Shown: one piece after another, positions 26,634 to 36,924 of the stretch
Layout: each line of letters begins with the position of its first letter
How positions within the stretch are numbered: position 1 is the first letter of the stretch
Assembly: GCA_965249205.1 (NCBI GenBank)
Contig: CBDFLL010000005.1
Coordinates: 1,054,001-1,118,000 of the forward strand
Direction: 5' to 3'
DNA: 64,000 nt
Source: JAQBVV01 sp965249205
GTDB lineage: Bacteria; Acidobacteriota; Vicinamibacteria; Vicinamibacterales; UBA2999
Notes under the pieces: model-generated
Databases searched by the model: none
Seen by the model: only the letters and a program-made list of their open reading frames with translations
What the model was told of the DNA's origin: nothing
Position numbers and translations under genes: made by a program

Positions 26634-27092
26634 CTACTCCTTGACGTTGAGCAAATCCGTCAACTCCGTCATGAATTCACCGATGTCGCGGAAATGACGG
26701 TAGACGGAGGCGAATCGTACGTAGGCGACCTTGTCGAGGCGCTTGAGTTCCTCCATGACGAGTGACCCAACCTCCTCGGTGCTCATCTCTTTCTCAGGGC
26801 GCTCCTGTACCGCGGCTTCGACTCGGTCGGCCACCGCTTCGACAGCCGATACGCTGACAGGGCGCTTCTCGCACGCCTTGAGCAAGCCGGCGATGAGCTT
26901 CTGCCGCTCGAAGCGCTCCCGCGTGCCGTCTTTCTTGATCACCATATAGGGGATCTCATCGATCCGCTCGTAGCTGGTGAAACGCCGCCCACAGTCGAGA
27001 CACTCGCGCCGACGACGAATAACTTCGCCTTCCTTGCTCTCCCGCGAGTCGACGACTTTGTCACCAAGCTCACCGCAGAATGGACACTTCAT
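26634..27092 (-). CDS. nrdR: Transcriptional repressor NrdR
   Basis: A 152-residue regulator of ribonucleotide reductase genes. The zinc ribbon is MKCPFCGELGDKVVDSRESK with the second cysteine pair in RECLDCGRRFTSYE. The ATP-cone follows (MVIKKDGTRERFERQKLIAG), and the protein ends with VRFASVYRHFRDIGEF. Length and motifs are standard. Its ATG overlaps the stop of the flippase-like gene by 4 bases. No ribonucleotide reductase gene is in the window. Confidence 0.95.
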   Translation of the reverse strand: MKCPFCGELGDKVVDSRESKEGEVIRRRRECLDCGRRFTSYERIDEIPYMVIKKDGTRERFERQKLIAGLLKACEKRPVSVSAVEAVADRVEAAVQERPEKEMSTEEVGSLVMEELKRLDKVAYVRFASVYRHFRDIGEFMTELTDLLNVKE

Positions 27093-28120
27093 GGGCGTGA
27101 CGGAGTTGCCTTCTCGGGCGTCGTTGAAGGGGACAGCGCTGGAAGCCGACGGAAACTCAGTCCGTCCTGCGCCAGAAAAATGGCGCCGGCCAGCACCACC
27201 GGGACGTAGGAAATGGCATGCGTGACGAGGGCCGCAGCGACTGCGGCGTCGTTGGCCGCCCCAAAGAACGTTGTCACGCCGATTCTGTACGCCTCGTGAT
27301 AGCTACCGACGCCGCCAGGTGTAGGCACCGCCACCCCGACCGTCAGAAGTGCCTGGATCAGGAACGAGCCGGCAAAGGGCATGTAAATGCCGAAGGCCAG
27401 CGCCACCAGCCACGCCTCGCCCGCGATCACCACCCAGAGCAAGAAAGACCAGGACAGCGCGGCTGCGAGCGCCTGGGGCTCGCGCGCGACGGCAAAACCG
27501 GCGCTGAAGGTACGAGCGTACCCCGCCAAGCGGTCGGCGATCGCGTTTGGCAACATTCTGGCCGCGCTGAACACCAGGCGACCGATGCGCTCAGGATGCG
27601 TCGCCATCACCCAGGTGAGCGCAACGAGCATGACGGCTGCCAGACCCGCCAAGGCCGCGGACACCTCAATACCCTGCCGCAGTGCCGCGGGAAGCCGTGA
27701 TGGATCGGCGGTGCCCCAGACGTAGACCGCGAGCAGGACCAACATGGCGATCAAATCAAGTACGCGTTCCATCACGATGGTCGCGAATGTCGCCGACGTG
27801 CTCAAACCTTCCTGCCTGGCCAGCAGATACGGGCGCAACAAGTCACCGGCCCGAGCCGGCAGCACCCCCAGTGCCGCTGCACCGATGATCGTCGTGCGGA
27901 ACGCGGTTCTAAAGCGGGTAGGTCCAATCGGCCTCAAGAGGTACTGCCACCGATGGGCACGAATCACGTAGGTCACCACGACCAGCGCGAGGCCAACAAC
28001 GAGCAGGTCGAGGCGCGCCGTGCGCACCTGCACCCACACGTCTGCCAAGTCGGCATGTTGGAGAAACCACGCCAGGAGAGCGACCGCCAGCACTGACACG
28101 AGAACCGTCCGTATTCGCAC
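27089..28120 (-). CDS. Flippase-like membrane protein (LPG synthase TM / UPF0104 type)
   Basis: A 343-residue polytopic protein with about eight hydrophobic segments, starting RIRTVLVSVLAVALLAWFLQ. The family pattern is visible: RAHRWQYLLRPIG, the GAAALGVLPARAGDLLRPYL segment, TSATFATIVMERVLDL, and VAVPTPGGVGSYHEAYRIG near the end. Members include the flippase domain of lysylphosphatidylglycerol synthase and glycolipid-transport proteins. GTG 28120 is favoured because everything upstream lacks family features and would run towards the divergent purC start. First gene of the nrdR-ntrYX operon. Confidence 0.82.
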   Translation of the reverse strand: MRIRTVLVSVLAVALLAWFLQHADLADVWVQVRTARLDLLVVGLALVVVTYVIRAHRWQYLLRPIGPTRFRTAFRTTIIGAAALGVLPARAGDLLRPYLLARQEGLSTSATFATIVMERVLDLIAMLVLLAVYVWGTADPSRLPAALRQGIEVSAALAGLAAVMLVALTWVMATHPERIGRLVFSAARMLPNAIADRLAGYARTFSAGFAVAREPQALAAALSWSFLLWVVIAGEAWLVALAFGIYMPFAGSFLIQALLTVGVAVPTPGGVGSYHEAYRIGVTTFFGAANDAAVAAALVTHAISYVPVVLAGAIFLAQDGLSFRRLPALSPSTTPEKATPSRP

Positions 28121-28287
28121 TCTGGACCCTTTACGCCTCGTTGCGCCGCCGGGGGCCTGACAAGAGGTAACACAATATATCAGGCCCTCATCCCACGCCG
28201 ACGGGTAGTCTTGCGTACAGTTGCGGGCGAGGAGCCGTGCCTGTAACATGCGCGCCTCCCGACAAGAGCCTTCCAAGAACAGACCCT

Positions 28288-29187
28288 GTGCCGCTCTCCA
28301 CTCCTCTCCTCGAAGCTCAACTGAGCGGACTCACGCTGCATCGCCAGGGTAAAGTTCGCGAACTTTACGAGGTCGACGACGCGCTTCTCATGGTCGCCAC
28401 CGACCGCATCTCCGCGTTCGACTTCGTGCTCGGCTCGGGCATTCCTGACAAAGGCAAAGTGCTCACGCAGCTGTCTGCATTCTGGTTTGACAGGACGCGT
28501 GACATTGTGGCGAACCACGTCATTGAAACCGATGTCAGCCGGTACCCCGCGCAGCTCAGAGGGTACGCCGACATGCTCGCAGGGCGATCGATGCTGGTTC
28601 GTAAGGCGGCGCCTGTGCCAGTTGAATGTGTCGCGCGGGGCTATCTGTCAGGGTCAGGCTGGACCGACTACTGCGCCACGGGCGCCGTCTGCGGCGTACG
28701 GCTCCCCCCTGGTCTGCGGCAGTCCGACCGGCTCCCCGAGCCGATCTTCACCCCCGCCAGCAAGGCCACGAGCGGCCACGATATCAACATCAGCGAGGCT
28801 GAAGCTGCGGACCTCATCGGCGGGCCGCTGATGCAGAGACTCCGAGGCTTGACCATGGCACTCTATGCGCGTGGCGCGGAGCACGCGGACAGCTGCGGGA
28901 TCGTGCTCGCCGATACGAAATTCGAGTTCGGCCTCACGACCGACGACCACATTCTCCTGATCGATGAAGTCATGACGCCGGATTCCTCTCGCTACTGGCC
29001 GAAGGACGAGTATCGCCCTGGCCGGGCACAGCCGAGCTTCGACAAGCAGTTCGTTCGCGACTATCTGGAACAGATCAATTGGAACAAGCAACCGCCGGTG
29101 CCGTCGCTCCCTGAAGACGTGGTGACGCGCACGCGCGCGAAGTACATTGCGGCATTTCGCCGGCTGACGGGTAAGGACCTGAACTGA
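28288..29187 (+). CDS. purC: Phosphoribosylaminoimidazole-succinocarboxamide synthase
   Basis: SAICAR synthetase of purine synthesis joins aspartate to CAIR using ATP. The 299-residue protein has GLTLHRQGKVRELYEVDD, TDRISAFDFVLGSGIPDKG, PVECVARGYLSGSGWTDY, DTKFEFGLT and DEVMTPDSSRYWPKDEY, all conserved in the family. GTG 28288 gives the usual N-terminus; an in-frame GTG at 28237 would add 17 residues but its ribosome site is too close. The stop overlaps the ATG of the next gene (TGATG). Confidence 0.93.
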   Translation: MPLSTPLLEAQLSGLTLHRQGKVRELYEVDDALLMVATDRISAFDFVLGSGIPDKGKVLTQLSAFWFDRTRDIVANHVIETDVSRYPAQLRGYADMLAGRSMLVRKAAPVPVECVARGYLSGSGWTDYCATGAVCGVRLPPGLRQSDRLPEPIFTPASKATSGHDINISEAEAADLIGGPLMQRLRGLTMALYARGAEHADSCGIVLADTKFEFGLTTDDHILLIDEVMTPDSSRYWPKDEYRPGRAQPSFDKQFVRDYLEQINWNKQPPVPSLPEDVVTRTRAKYIAAFRRLTGKDLN

Positions 29188-29403
29188 TGGCATTGCGCGA
29201 AGAACTCGAACGCCTCGTCGACAACATGGTTGCCAAGGGTGTCCGCTACGACGATGCCGCAGCGGGAGTTCGAAAAGCGTTTCATCGCACGCGCCCTGGC
29301 GGGAACCGGCGGCAACCTCGGGAAGGCTGCGGGCCTCCTGGGCATGCACCGCAACACCCTGAGCCGCAAGGTCACCGAGTATCGGCTGCGCCGTTCCGCG
29401 TAA
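29187..29403 (+). pseudogene. Fis-type helix-turn-helix regulator, frameshifted
   Basis: The ATG shares a base with the purC stop. The first frame gives MALREELERLVDNMVAKGVR plus YDDA and then becomes arginine/proline-rich. The proper continuation is one frame over: REFEKRFIARALAGTGGNLG, then KAAGLLGMHRNTLSRKV, ending TAA 29401-29403. One extra base near 29256-29260 accounts for it. The rebuilt protein of about 71 residues is a Fis-family DNA-binding domain. The downstream half shows no damage, so this could be a recent mutation, a sequencing error, or a programmed shift. Confidence 0.75.
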
Positions 29404-29428
29404 GGCCCACGACCGTCCGCCCGGTGCC

Positions 29429-29457
29429 TTGACACCGTTCTGAGGGCCCTCTACAAT
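29429..29457 (+). promoter_or_regulatory. Housekeeping-sigma promoter of groES-groEL
   Basis: A perfect -35 box TTGACA (29429-29434) is separated by 17 bases from TACAAT (29452-29457). The last base of the -10 box is the first of the CIRCE operator, so repressor binding would block the transcription start. Confidence 0.85.
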
Positions 29458-29483
29458 TAGCAGTTGCCTAGGTCGAGTGCTAA
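29457..29483 (+). promoter_or_regulatory. CIRCE operator (HrcA binding site)
   Basis: TTAGCAGTT (29457-29465), a 9-base spacer, then GAGTGCTAA (29475-29483) matches the CIRCE consensus TTAGCACTC-N9-GAGTGCTAA with two mismatches in the left arm. It places the chaperonin operon under the heat-shock repressor HrcA. No hrcA gene is in the window. Confidence 0.9.
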
Positions 29484-29605
29484 CATGCCGGCGGCACGCC
29501 ACCCACGTCGGGAGTGCCGCGCCAGCTCGAACACCCGGCGATCAAGGGTTTTAACCGGCGGGGCCGTACCCGCTTCCTACAGACACAGTCTGGAGTCGAA
29601 CGCAC

Positions 29606-29905
29606 ATGAAAGTCAGACCGCTACACGACCGCATCATCGTTCAGCGCCTCGAGGAAGGCGAACAGAAAGTCGGCGGGATCATCATTCCGGATACCGCCAA
29701 GGAAAAGCCGCAACAGGGCAAGGTCTTCGCCGTGGGCGCCGGCAAGTTCAAGGATGACGGCAAGCGCCAGTCGCTCGACGTCAAGACCGGCGACACGATC
29801 CTGTTCGGGAAGTACTCGGGGCAGGAAATCAAGATCGATGGTGACGAGTACCTCATCATGCGCGAGGACGAAGTGCTCGCGGTCATGGATTCAAAGGGTA
29901 AATAA
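29606..29905 (+). CDS. groS: Co-chaperonin GroES
   Basis: A 99-residue protein with all GroES features: VRPLHDRIIVQRLEEGEQK at the start, the mobile-loop region GGIIIPDTAKEKPQQGKV, and the ILFGKYSGQEIKIDGDEYL end. It forms the heptameric lid of the GroEL folding chamber in the cytoplasm. It is the first gene of the CIRCE-controlled operon, 123 bases after the operator and 50 before groEL. Confidence 0.97.
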   Translation: MKVRPLHDRIIVQRLEEGEQKVGGIIIPDTAKEKPQQGKVFAVGAGKFKDDGKRQSLDVKTGDTILFGKYSGQEIKIDGDEYLIMREDEVLAVMDSKGK

Positions 29906-29955
29906 CGCAGGTCGCCGGAGGCCGAAGGGCCCCGGTCGATGGAGACATCTACACA

Positions 29956-31596
<1,641 letters not shown>

Positions 31597-31670
31597 AGCT
31601 CGAAGACGGAGAGAGCCCAGGCGAGAAGCCTCGAGCTCTTACCGCCCTCAGTCGCCACACAGGCTATGCA

Positions 31671-31703
31671 AAGAGGCGGACCATCGGGTCCGCCTCTTTT
31701 TTT
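31671..31703 (+). terminator. Rho-independent terminator of the groES-groEL operon
   Basis: A 12-base-pair perfect stem (AAGAGGCGGACC, loop ATCG, GGTCCGCCTCTT) is followed by a run of seven T residues overlapping the stem end (31697-31703). It lies 75 bases after the groEL stop. Confidence 0.92.
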
Positions 31704-31790
31704 GCGCGTTTTTGCGCGCTCCAACGGCTCCGACGCGCGTGCCTCCCATGTCCGCATGCGGAGACTGGATGACGACAGGGAGCGAGAAAC

Positions 31791-32696
31791 TTATCGAAGG
31801 GTAAAGGTGAGTTCGATCGTCACGAGTACGTTCACCGGTTCGCCAAACCGTGTGCCCGGCTGAAACAGCCACTGCCTGGCAGCTTTGACGGCCTCCGAAT
31901 CGAGGCCAAACGTCGGGTCGAGAGACCTCACGACATCCACGCGTCCGACGGTGCCATCCGCAAGTACGACACATTCGAGGAGCACCGTGCCTTGTACTTT
32001 GGCGCGCATCGCATCTGCGGTGTACTGCGGTTTCACCTCGCGCACGATACGCGGGTTGACCACACCGCTGCCCGGCCGAAACACGCCGCCGCCGAGGCCG
32101 CCGCCAGTGCCCTGTTCAAGGCCGGAGCCCTGTCCACCGCCAGCGCCAGACCCACCGCCCGACCCTGTCGACTCCGACGCCTCATTCGACTCGATGACCC
32201 CCAGCGTGCTCTCGGTGGCTGCAGCAAGAAGCATGGCTGGAATGTTCATCTGTTCGACTGGCGGCTCTTCCGGGGGCTCCGGCGTGGGCTCGGGTTCGAC
32301 CACGACGGGCGGCACCTCCTCGGGTTCCGGCAGTTCGGCCTGCCTTGGCGGCTCAGGCAGGCTGTTTCCGCCGCCACCGCCGCCGCCGGGCCCAGGCTCG
32401 GCCAGAAAGACGAGCTGACGCGACAGCCGAACGGGAAGTACCGCCTCACGGACGCTCTCGGGTACAAGCCAGGCGAGCAGGAGAATGACACCGAGAAAGC
32501 CGGCGTGAGCCGTAAGCGACGCACCGAGGGCACCGCCGAATCGCTTCTGGGGCGTTTCAAACATGAAGCGCAGTTCGGGCGGGCGCCCGTCGTCGGGCCG
32601 CACCGACAGGTGGCTGGACCTGGGTAACTCCTCAGGCGGTACGCGCTTTTGATCGGTCGGCATTACGTTGGTGGTAAATACGAACTGGTCCCGCAC
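31791..32696 (-). CDS. TonB-family energy transducer
   Basis: A 301-residue protein. One transmembrane helix near residues 58-75 (ASLTAHAGFLGVILLLAWLV) is followed by a glycine run and a long proline/glutamate-rich periplasm-spanning region (EPEPTPEPPEEPPVE). The TonB C-terminal domain reads VKPQYTADAMRAKVQGTVLL, LADGTVGRVDVVRSLD and AVKAARQWLFQPGT. It would couple the proton gradient to outer-membrane transport. MPTDQKR at 32663 is a possible later start. Its operon partners (ExbB/ExbD) are not nearby. Confidence 0.88.
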   Translation of the reverse strand: MRDQFVFTTNVMPTDQKRVPPEELPRSSHLSVRPDDGRPPELRFMFETPQKRFGGALGASLTAHAGFLGVILLLAWLVPESVREAVLPVRLSRQLVFLAEPGPGGGGGGGNSLPEPPRQAELPEPEEVPPVVVEPEPTPEPPEEPPVEQMNIPAMLLAAATESTLGVIESNEASESTGSGGGSGAGGGQGSGLEQGTGGGLGGGVFRPGSGVVNPRIVREVKPQYTADAMRAKVQGTVLLECVVLADGTVGRVDVVRSLDPTFGLDSEAVKAARQWLFQPGTRFGEPVNVLVTIELTFTLR

Positions 32697-32822
32697 GCGC
32701 GGAACCTCTCAAAATCATACTCTGTGAACTCACTTGCCGTCGCGTGGGCAAGACTGGTACCTCAGCTTGAACATGCCGCGTCTTGCAGAGCGCTACACCA
32801 CAGTACGAAGACTAGACTCTAG

Positions 32823-34117
32823 CAGGCTGCTGAAAAACTCCGTGAAATGGGATCGACAGATCGATCCCGGCGTACTACCATGCTCCCAACACCGCTGAAG
32901 GGAGCCCCATCATGCGCGGACACGATGAGCAAAGCACTCACATGTTCAGCTACCTGTCGCCGGAACAGCGCGTGCCAGCCGACCATCCGCTCCGCGCGGT
33001 TCGCGCGCTGACGGACGAAGCGCTGAGAACGATGTCGCGCAGGTTCGCCGGCCTGTACGCCAACACAGGGCGTCCGTCGATCCCGCCGGAACAGCTGCTG
33101 CGCGCGTTGTTGCTGCAGGTGCTCTACACGGTGCGGAGCGAGCGGCTGCTGATGGAAGAGCTCAATTACAACCTGCTGTTCCGCTGGTTCGTGGGCTTGA
33201 ATTTGGACGACCCGGTTTGGCATCCCACCACGTTTACCAAGAATCGCGACCGGCTGCTGGCGGGCGATCTCGCGGCCGCCTTCTTTGATGCGGTGCAGGC
33301 CCACGCGCGGGCGGCCGGGCTGCTCTCGGACGAACACTTCACTGTGGATGGGACCCAATTGGAAGCGTGGGCCAGCCTGAAGAGCTTTCGGTGCCGGGAC
33401 GCGGCGGAGAGCGACCCGCCCGATGACCCCGGGAATCCCACGGTCAACTTCCACGGGGAGCGGCGGCGCAACGACACGCACCAGTCGACGACCGATCCGG
33501 AGGCGATGCTGCCTCGGAAGGGCCAGGGGAAGGAAGCCAAGCTGGCGTATCTGGGCCACGTGCTGCTGGACAATCGACAGGGACTTGTCGCCAACGTCTG
33601 CGCGACTCACGCGACGGGGACCGCCGAACGCGAGGCAGCGGCGCTGTTGCTGGAGGCCAGCGCGCCGCCGGGCAGCACGGTCGGGGCGGACAAGGGCTAC
33701 GATGTGGCAAGCTTTGTGGCCGCTGTCCGTATCCGGGCCGTCACGCCCCACGTTGCTCAGAAGGTCCGCTGGAGTGCGATCGATGGCCGGACCACGCGGC
33801 ATGCGGGCTATCACGTCAGTCAGCGGAAACGGAAACTCGTAGAACAGGTCTTTGGCTGGATGAAGACCGTCGGCGGCTTGCGCAAACTCCGGCATCGCGG
33901 TGTCGCCCTCGTGGATTGGCAGCTTACCTTCGCCGCCACGGTCTATAACTTGGTCCGGCTGCGGAATCTGGAGGCGAGGTGTCCCTGATCACCGGCCGCG
34001 CGTGTCGCCGGCCCCTTGATCGGGGCCAGCGCACAGCCGTGCGCACCGTTGTCGGTCGGTGGTGACTCGCATGATCCTTAGAAAACGGCCCGATCACCCG
34101 GGTTCTTCAGCAGCCTG
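32823..34117 (+). mobile_element. IS5-family insertion sequence, copy 2
   Basis: A 1295-base element, reverse-complement of the copy at 11018-12312, with the same CAGGCTGCTGAA inverted ends. CTAG flanks it exactly on both sides (32819-32822 and 34118-34121), a clean 4-base YTAR target duplication. It lies between the TonB gene and tatA and does not break a recognisable gene. Confidence 0.93.
32912..33988 (+). CDS. IS5-family transposase, copy 2
   Basis: Encodes 358 residues identical to the first copy, including the DUF772-like N-terminus and the DDE motifs HFTVDGTQLEAW, GADKGYD and LVEQVFGWMK. Intact and in the opposite orientation to copy 1. Confidence 0.93.
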   Translation: MRGHDEQSTHMFSYLSPEQRVPADHPLRAVRALTDEALRTMSRRFAGLYANTGRPSIPPEQLLRALLLQVLYTVRSERLLMEELNYNLLFRWFVGLNLDDPVWHPTTFTKNRDRLLAGDLAAAFFDAVQAHARAAGLLSDEHFTVDGTQLEAWASLKSFRCRDAAESDPPDDPGNPTVNFHGERRRNDTHQSTTDPEAMLPRKGQGKEAKLAYLGHVLLDNRQGLVANVCATHATGTAEREAAALLLEASAPPGSTVGADKGYDVASFVAAVRIRAVTPHVAQKVRWSAIDGRTTRHAGYHVSQRKRKLVEQVFGWMKTVGGLRKLRHRGVALVDWQLTFAATVYNLVRLRNLEARCP

Positions 34118-34198
34118 CTAGATCAACTCTTCGATCTCACGTATCGTGCCCACAAAAGACTCGCTCGCCATGACGAATCTGGCCCCGAATCTAGGCCT

Positions 34199-34246
34199 GA
34201 ACTGGCGCCGGAACTGGCGTCGGAACTAGCGTCGGAACTAGCACGG
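34199..34246. repeat. 12-base tandem repeat, four units
   Basis: Four adjacent 12-base units: GAACTGGCGCCG, GAACTGGCGTCG, GAACTAGCGTCG and GAACTAGCACGG. Two weaker units (CGAATCT...) precede them. They fill part of the 267-base gap between the IS5 element and tatA, where I see no gene. Confidence 0.8.
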
Positions 34247-34388
34247 CGTCCTGAGTTGCGGACACTCCATCCGTGCGTGTCTGCTGCCGCCGCGCACGCG
34301 CACGCGGGGCGCCGCCCCGTCCGCCCGTGACCGCGTGGTACAATCGCCTCCTCACGCAACCTGCAACTTGTAACCGTCAAGGTGACAT

Positions 34389-34547
34389 ATGGGTATCGGC
34401 ATCCCGGAGCTTTTGATCATTCTCGCGATCATCATCGTCATCTTCGGGGCGAGCCGTCTCCCGGAGATTGGCCGTGGCATCGGCAGCGGCATCAAGAACT
34501 TTAAAGAGGCGACCAAGGAGGAGCGGGACAAGTCCTCGGAGTCCTAG
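34389..34547 (+). CDS. tatA: Twin-arginine translocase subunit TatA
   Basis: A 52-residue protein, MGIGIPELLIILAIIIVIFG followed by ASRLPEIGRGIGSGIKNFKE. One short membrane helix, the FG hinge, an amphipathic helix and a charged tail (KEERDKSSES) are the standard TatA/TatE layout. It forms the pore that exports folded proteins carrying twin-arginine signals. AAGGTGA precedes the ATG by about 5 bases, and a TACAAT box sits about 45 bases upstream. No tatB or tatC is adjacent. Its TAG stop is the CTAG at the edge of a palindromic element. Confidence 0.93.
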   Translation: MGIGIPELLIILAIIIVIFGASRLPEIGRGIGSGIKNFKEATKEERDKSSES

Positions 34548-34649
34548 CGCGGATTTCATGAGCGCCTAGCTCCGAGTAACCCCAATCAGTACCCGCGTCC
34601 GTCGATCCATGGAGTAGGCACCTATTCAGCCCCCTCCTACCCGCGGGCG
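34548..34649. repeat. Palindromic-element relative between tatA and rnr
   Basis: Begins CGCGGATTTCATGAGCG directly after the tatA stop CTAG, the same left end as element B at 20942. The interior CAGCCCCCTCCTACCCGC matches CAGCCCCTTCCTACCCGC in the element at 54007. The right end (CCGCGGGCG then CTAC, containing the rnr stop) is decayed. Confidence 0.65.
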
Positions 34650-36920
34650 CTACCGCTTCGCCCTGCGAGGCTTGCCTTTCTTCCTGCCCAGCCTCTCCGT
34701 CCGTCCGGGCCGCTGCACACGACCGTTTTTGGGCGCCACGGTGCGCTTGCCCGCTCCCTCGGGTCGGGCCTCGCGCCGCACCGCGTCAAGAATCTCCGTC
34801 AGACCCAGATCGACCTGACGGCGGTCCATATCGACCCGCACAACCTGCACCTGCACCTGATCACCGAGCCGGTACGTGCGCTTCGTACTTTCCCCCACCA
34901 ATGTGTGGTGCTGCTCTGTAAATCGGTAGTCGTCGTCCACCATCGTCGAGATGTGCACGAGCCCCTCGACGTAGTGTTCGATCAGCTCGACAAACAGGCC
35001 GAACGGCGCGACGCCGGTGATGTGCCCGCGGTAGTGGTCGCCAACCTTGTTGGCCATGAAGCGGACCTTCTTCCACTGCAGGAGCTCGCGTTCCGCATCG
35101 TCGGCACGGCGTTCCCTCTCCGATGTCTGACGCGCGACCTCGGGCAGCTCCTCTTCCAGTTCGTCGCGGCGCACCTCGGACATGTCAGCCTGCCGGAGCG
35201 CCCTGAGCGCCCGGTGGACAACCAGATCTGGGTACCGTCGAATCGGCGACGTGAAGTGCGTGTAGTGCTCAGCCGCCAGGCCGAAATGACCGAGCGACGA
35301 AGCGTCGTAGCGCGCCTTCTGCATGGTCCTCAGCATCAGTGTCGCAATTGGTCGCTCCTCGGGGGTGCCGCGCATGCGATCGATCAGCCTCTGGAAATGC
35401 TTCGGCCGCACCGCGCGTCCTTCGGTCCCGAGGCTATACCCGAGCGTTGTCACGAAGGCCTCGAAATCCTCGACCTTCCTGATATCCGGCGCCTCATGCA
35501 CCCGGTGAAGGGCCGGCGCAGCGTGCGCCATCAGATGCGACGCGACTGTCTGGTTCGCCAGGAGCATGAATTCCTCGATAAGGCGATGGGCGACGTTGCG
35601 CTCCGAGGGAAGAATGGCCTCGATCTGCCCGAATTCAGACAGGACCACTTCTGTTTCCGGTAAATCGAAGTCGATCGCGCCACGGCGCCGACGGCGCCGG
35701 TGCAACACCTCGAACAGCTCCTGCATGAGCCCGAGCATCGGCGTGAACGCGGCATAGCTGGCCGTCGTGTCCGGGTCCTGATCCTTCAGGATCGCGTTCA
35801 CCGCGGTGTAGGTCAGCCGTGCGTCGCTATGAACAACACCATCGTGCATCTCGTAGCGAACGACGGCGCCACGGCGATCGATTTCCATCACACATGACTG
35901 CACCAGTCGATCAACCCGCGGATTCAGGCTGCACAGACCCGTCGCAAGTTCAGACGGGAACATGTGTACGGCGCGCTCCGGAAAGTACACAGACGTGCCA
36001 CGTTCGTAAGCGTCGGCATCCAGTGCACTGCCTTCAGCGACGTAGTGCGACACGTCGGCAATGTGCACCCCGAGCCAGTAGTGCCCACTGTCCAGGCGCT
36101 CGATGGTGATGGCGTCGTCGAAGTCCCTCGCGTGCTCACCGTCGATCGTCACGGTCGTGACAGCGCGAAAGTCGGTCCTCCCCTGAATGTCCTCTTTCTG
36201 AACGGCACCACCAAGGCTCCGCGCCTCCTCCACAGCCGCGGCGGAGTGTGCCTCGGGAACGCCGTGCTTGCGGATGATGATCTGCGTGTCCACTCCGGGC
36301 TCACCAATGTGCCCGAGCACTTCGATCACGCGCCCCACGGGCCCGCGCGTCGCCGTCGGCCAGCGGGTGATCTGGACAAGCACCATCTCGCCTGGTTCTG
36401 ACGACGACCACTGCCCCGTGGGGATGTGTATGTCGGTCAGGACGCGGCGATCGAACGGCACGACGTAGCCAAGGTCCGACGCGTCGACCTCGAATCGGCC
36501 GACAACCGTCTCCTGGCTGCGCTCAAGTATGCGTATGATCCGCCCCTCGACACCCCGCTCGGTCTGACGCTCGATGCGCGCGACGACCCGGTCCCCGTGC
36601 ATCGCTTCAGTCAGACTGGAAGCAGCAATAAAAATATCCTGCCTCGCCTGACCGGGCTCCGTGCTCTCGGGCACGACAAACCCGAACCCGCTCGCGTTGG
36701 TATGGAGTCGTCCGACGACGACGTCCATCTTCTCCGCGAGACCGAAACGGTTGCCGCGAATTTGGAGAAGGGCCCCGTCCGACACCAGCGACTTGAGTTG
36801 CCGTCTGAAACCACTACGGTCCTCGCGTGATACGCGAAGGACTTGAGCGAGTTCACGTACCGTCGCGGGATGGTGCACCCGATCACGCATGAGCCCCAGG
36901 ATGTCGTCCCGCGAAAGCAT
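34650..36920 (-). CDS. rnr: Ribonuclease R
   Basis: A 756-residue 3'-to-5' exoribonuclease. An N-terminal winged helix (LSRDDILGLMRDRVHHPATV) leads into cold-shock-type domains (GFGFVVPE, DIFIAASSLTEAMHGDRVVA). The RNB catalytic domain contains DGEHARDFDDAITIERL with the metal-binding aspartates and HIADVSHYVAEGSALD. The C-terminal S1 domain reads YRGHITGVAPFGLFVELIEH, and a basic tail (RKKGKPRRAKR) ends it. It degrades structured RNA. It converges with tatA and follows the glycerate kinase gene on the opposite side by 4 bases. Confidence 0.95.
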   Translation of the reverse strand: MLSRDDILGLMRDRVHHPATVRELAQVLRVSREDRSGFRRQLKSLVSDGALLQIRGNRFGLAEKMDVVVGRLHTNASGFGFVVPESTEPGQARQDIFIAASSLTEAMHGDRVVARIERQTERGVEGRIIRILERSQETVVGRFEVDASDLGYVVPFDRRVLTDIHIPTGQWSSSEPGEMVLVQITRWPTATRGPVGRVIEVLGHIGEPGVDTQIIIRKHGVPEAHSAAAVEEARSLGGAVQKEDIQGRTDFRAVTTVTIDGEHARDFDDAITIERLDSGHYWLGVHIADVSHYVAEGSALDADAYERGTSVYFPERAVHMFPSELATGLCSLNPRVDRLVQSCVMEIDRRGAVVRYEMHDGVVHSDARLTYTAVNAILKDQDPDTTASYAAFTPMLGLMQELFEVLHRRRRRRGAIDFDLPETEVVLSEFGQIEAILPSERNVAHRLIEEFMLLANQTVASHLMAHAAPALHRVHEAPDIRKVEDFEAFVTTLGYSLGTEGRAVRPKHFQRLIDRMRGTPEERPIATLMLRTMQKARYDASSLGHFGLAAEHYTHFTSPIRRYPDLVVHRALRALRQADMSEVRRDELEEELPEVARQTSERERRADDAERELLQWKKVRFMANKVGDHYRGHITGVAPFGLFVELIEHYVEGLVHISTMVDDDYRFTEQHHTLVGESTKRTYRLGDQVQVQVVRVDMDRRQVDLGLTEILDAVRREARPEGAGKRTVAPKNGRVQRPGRTERLGRKKGKPRRAKR

Positions 36921-36924
36921 GTGC

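Noticed and set aside
34123..34380. 85-residue minus-strand frame between the IS5 copy and tatA
   Set aside because: Serine/alanine repeats come from the 12-base tandem array; no start signal or domain.
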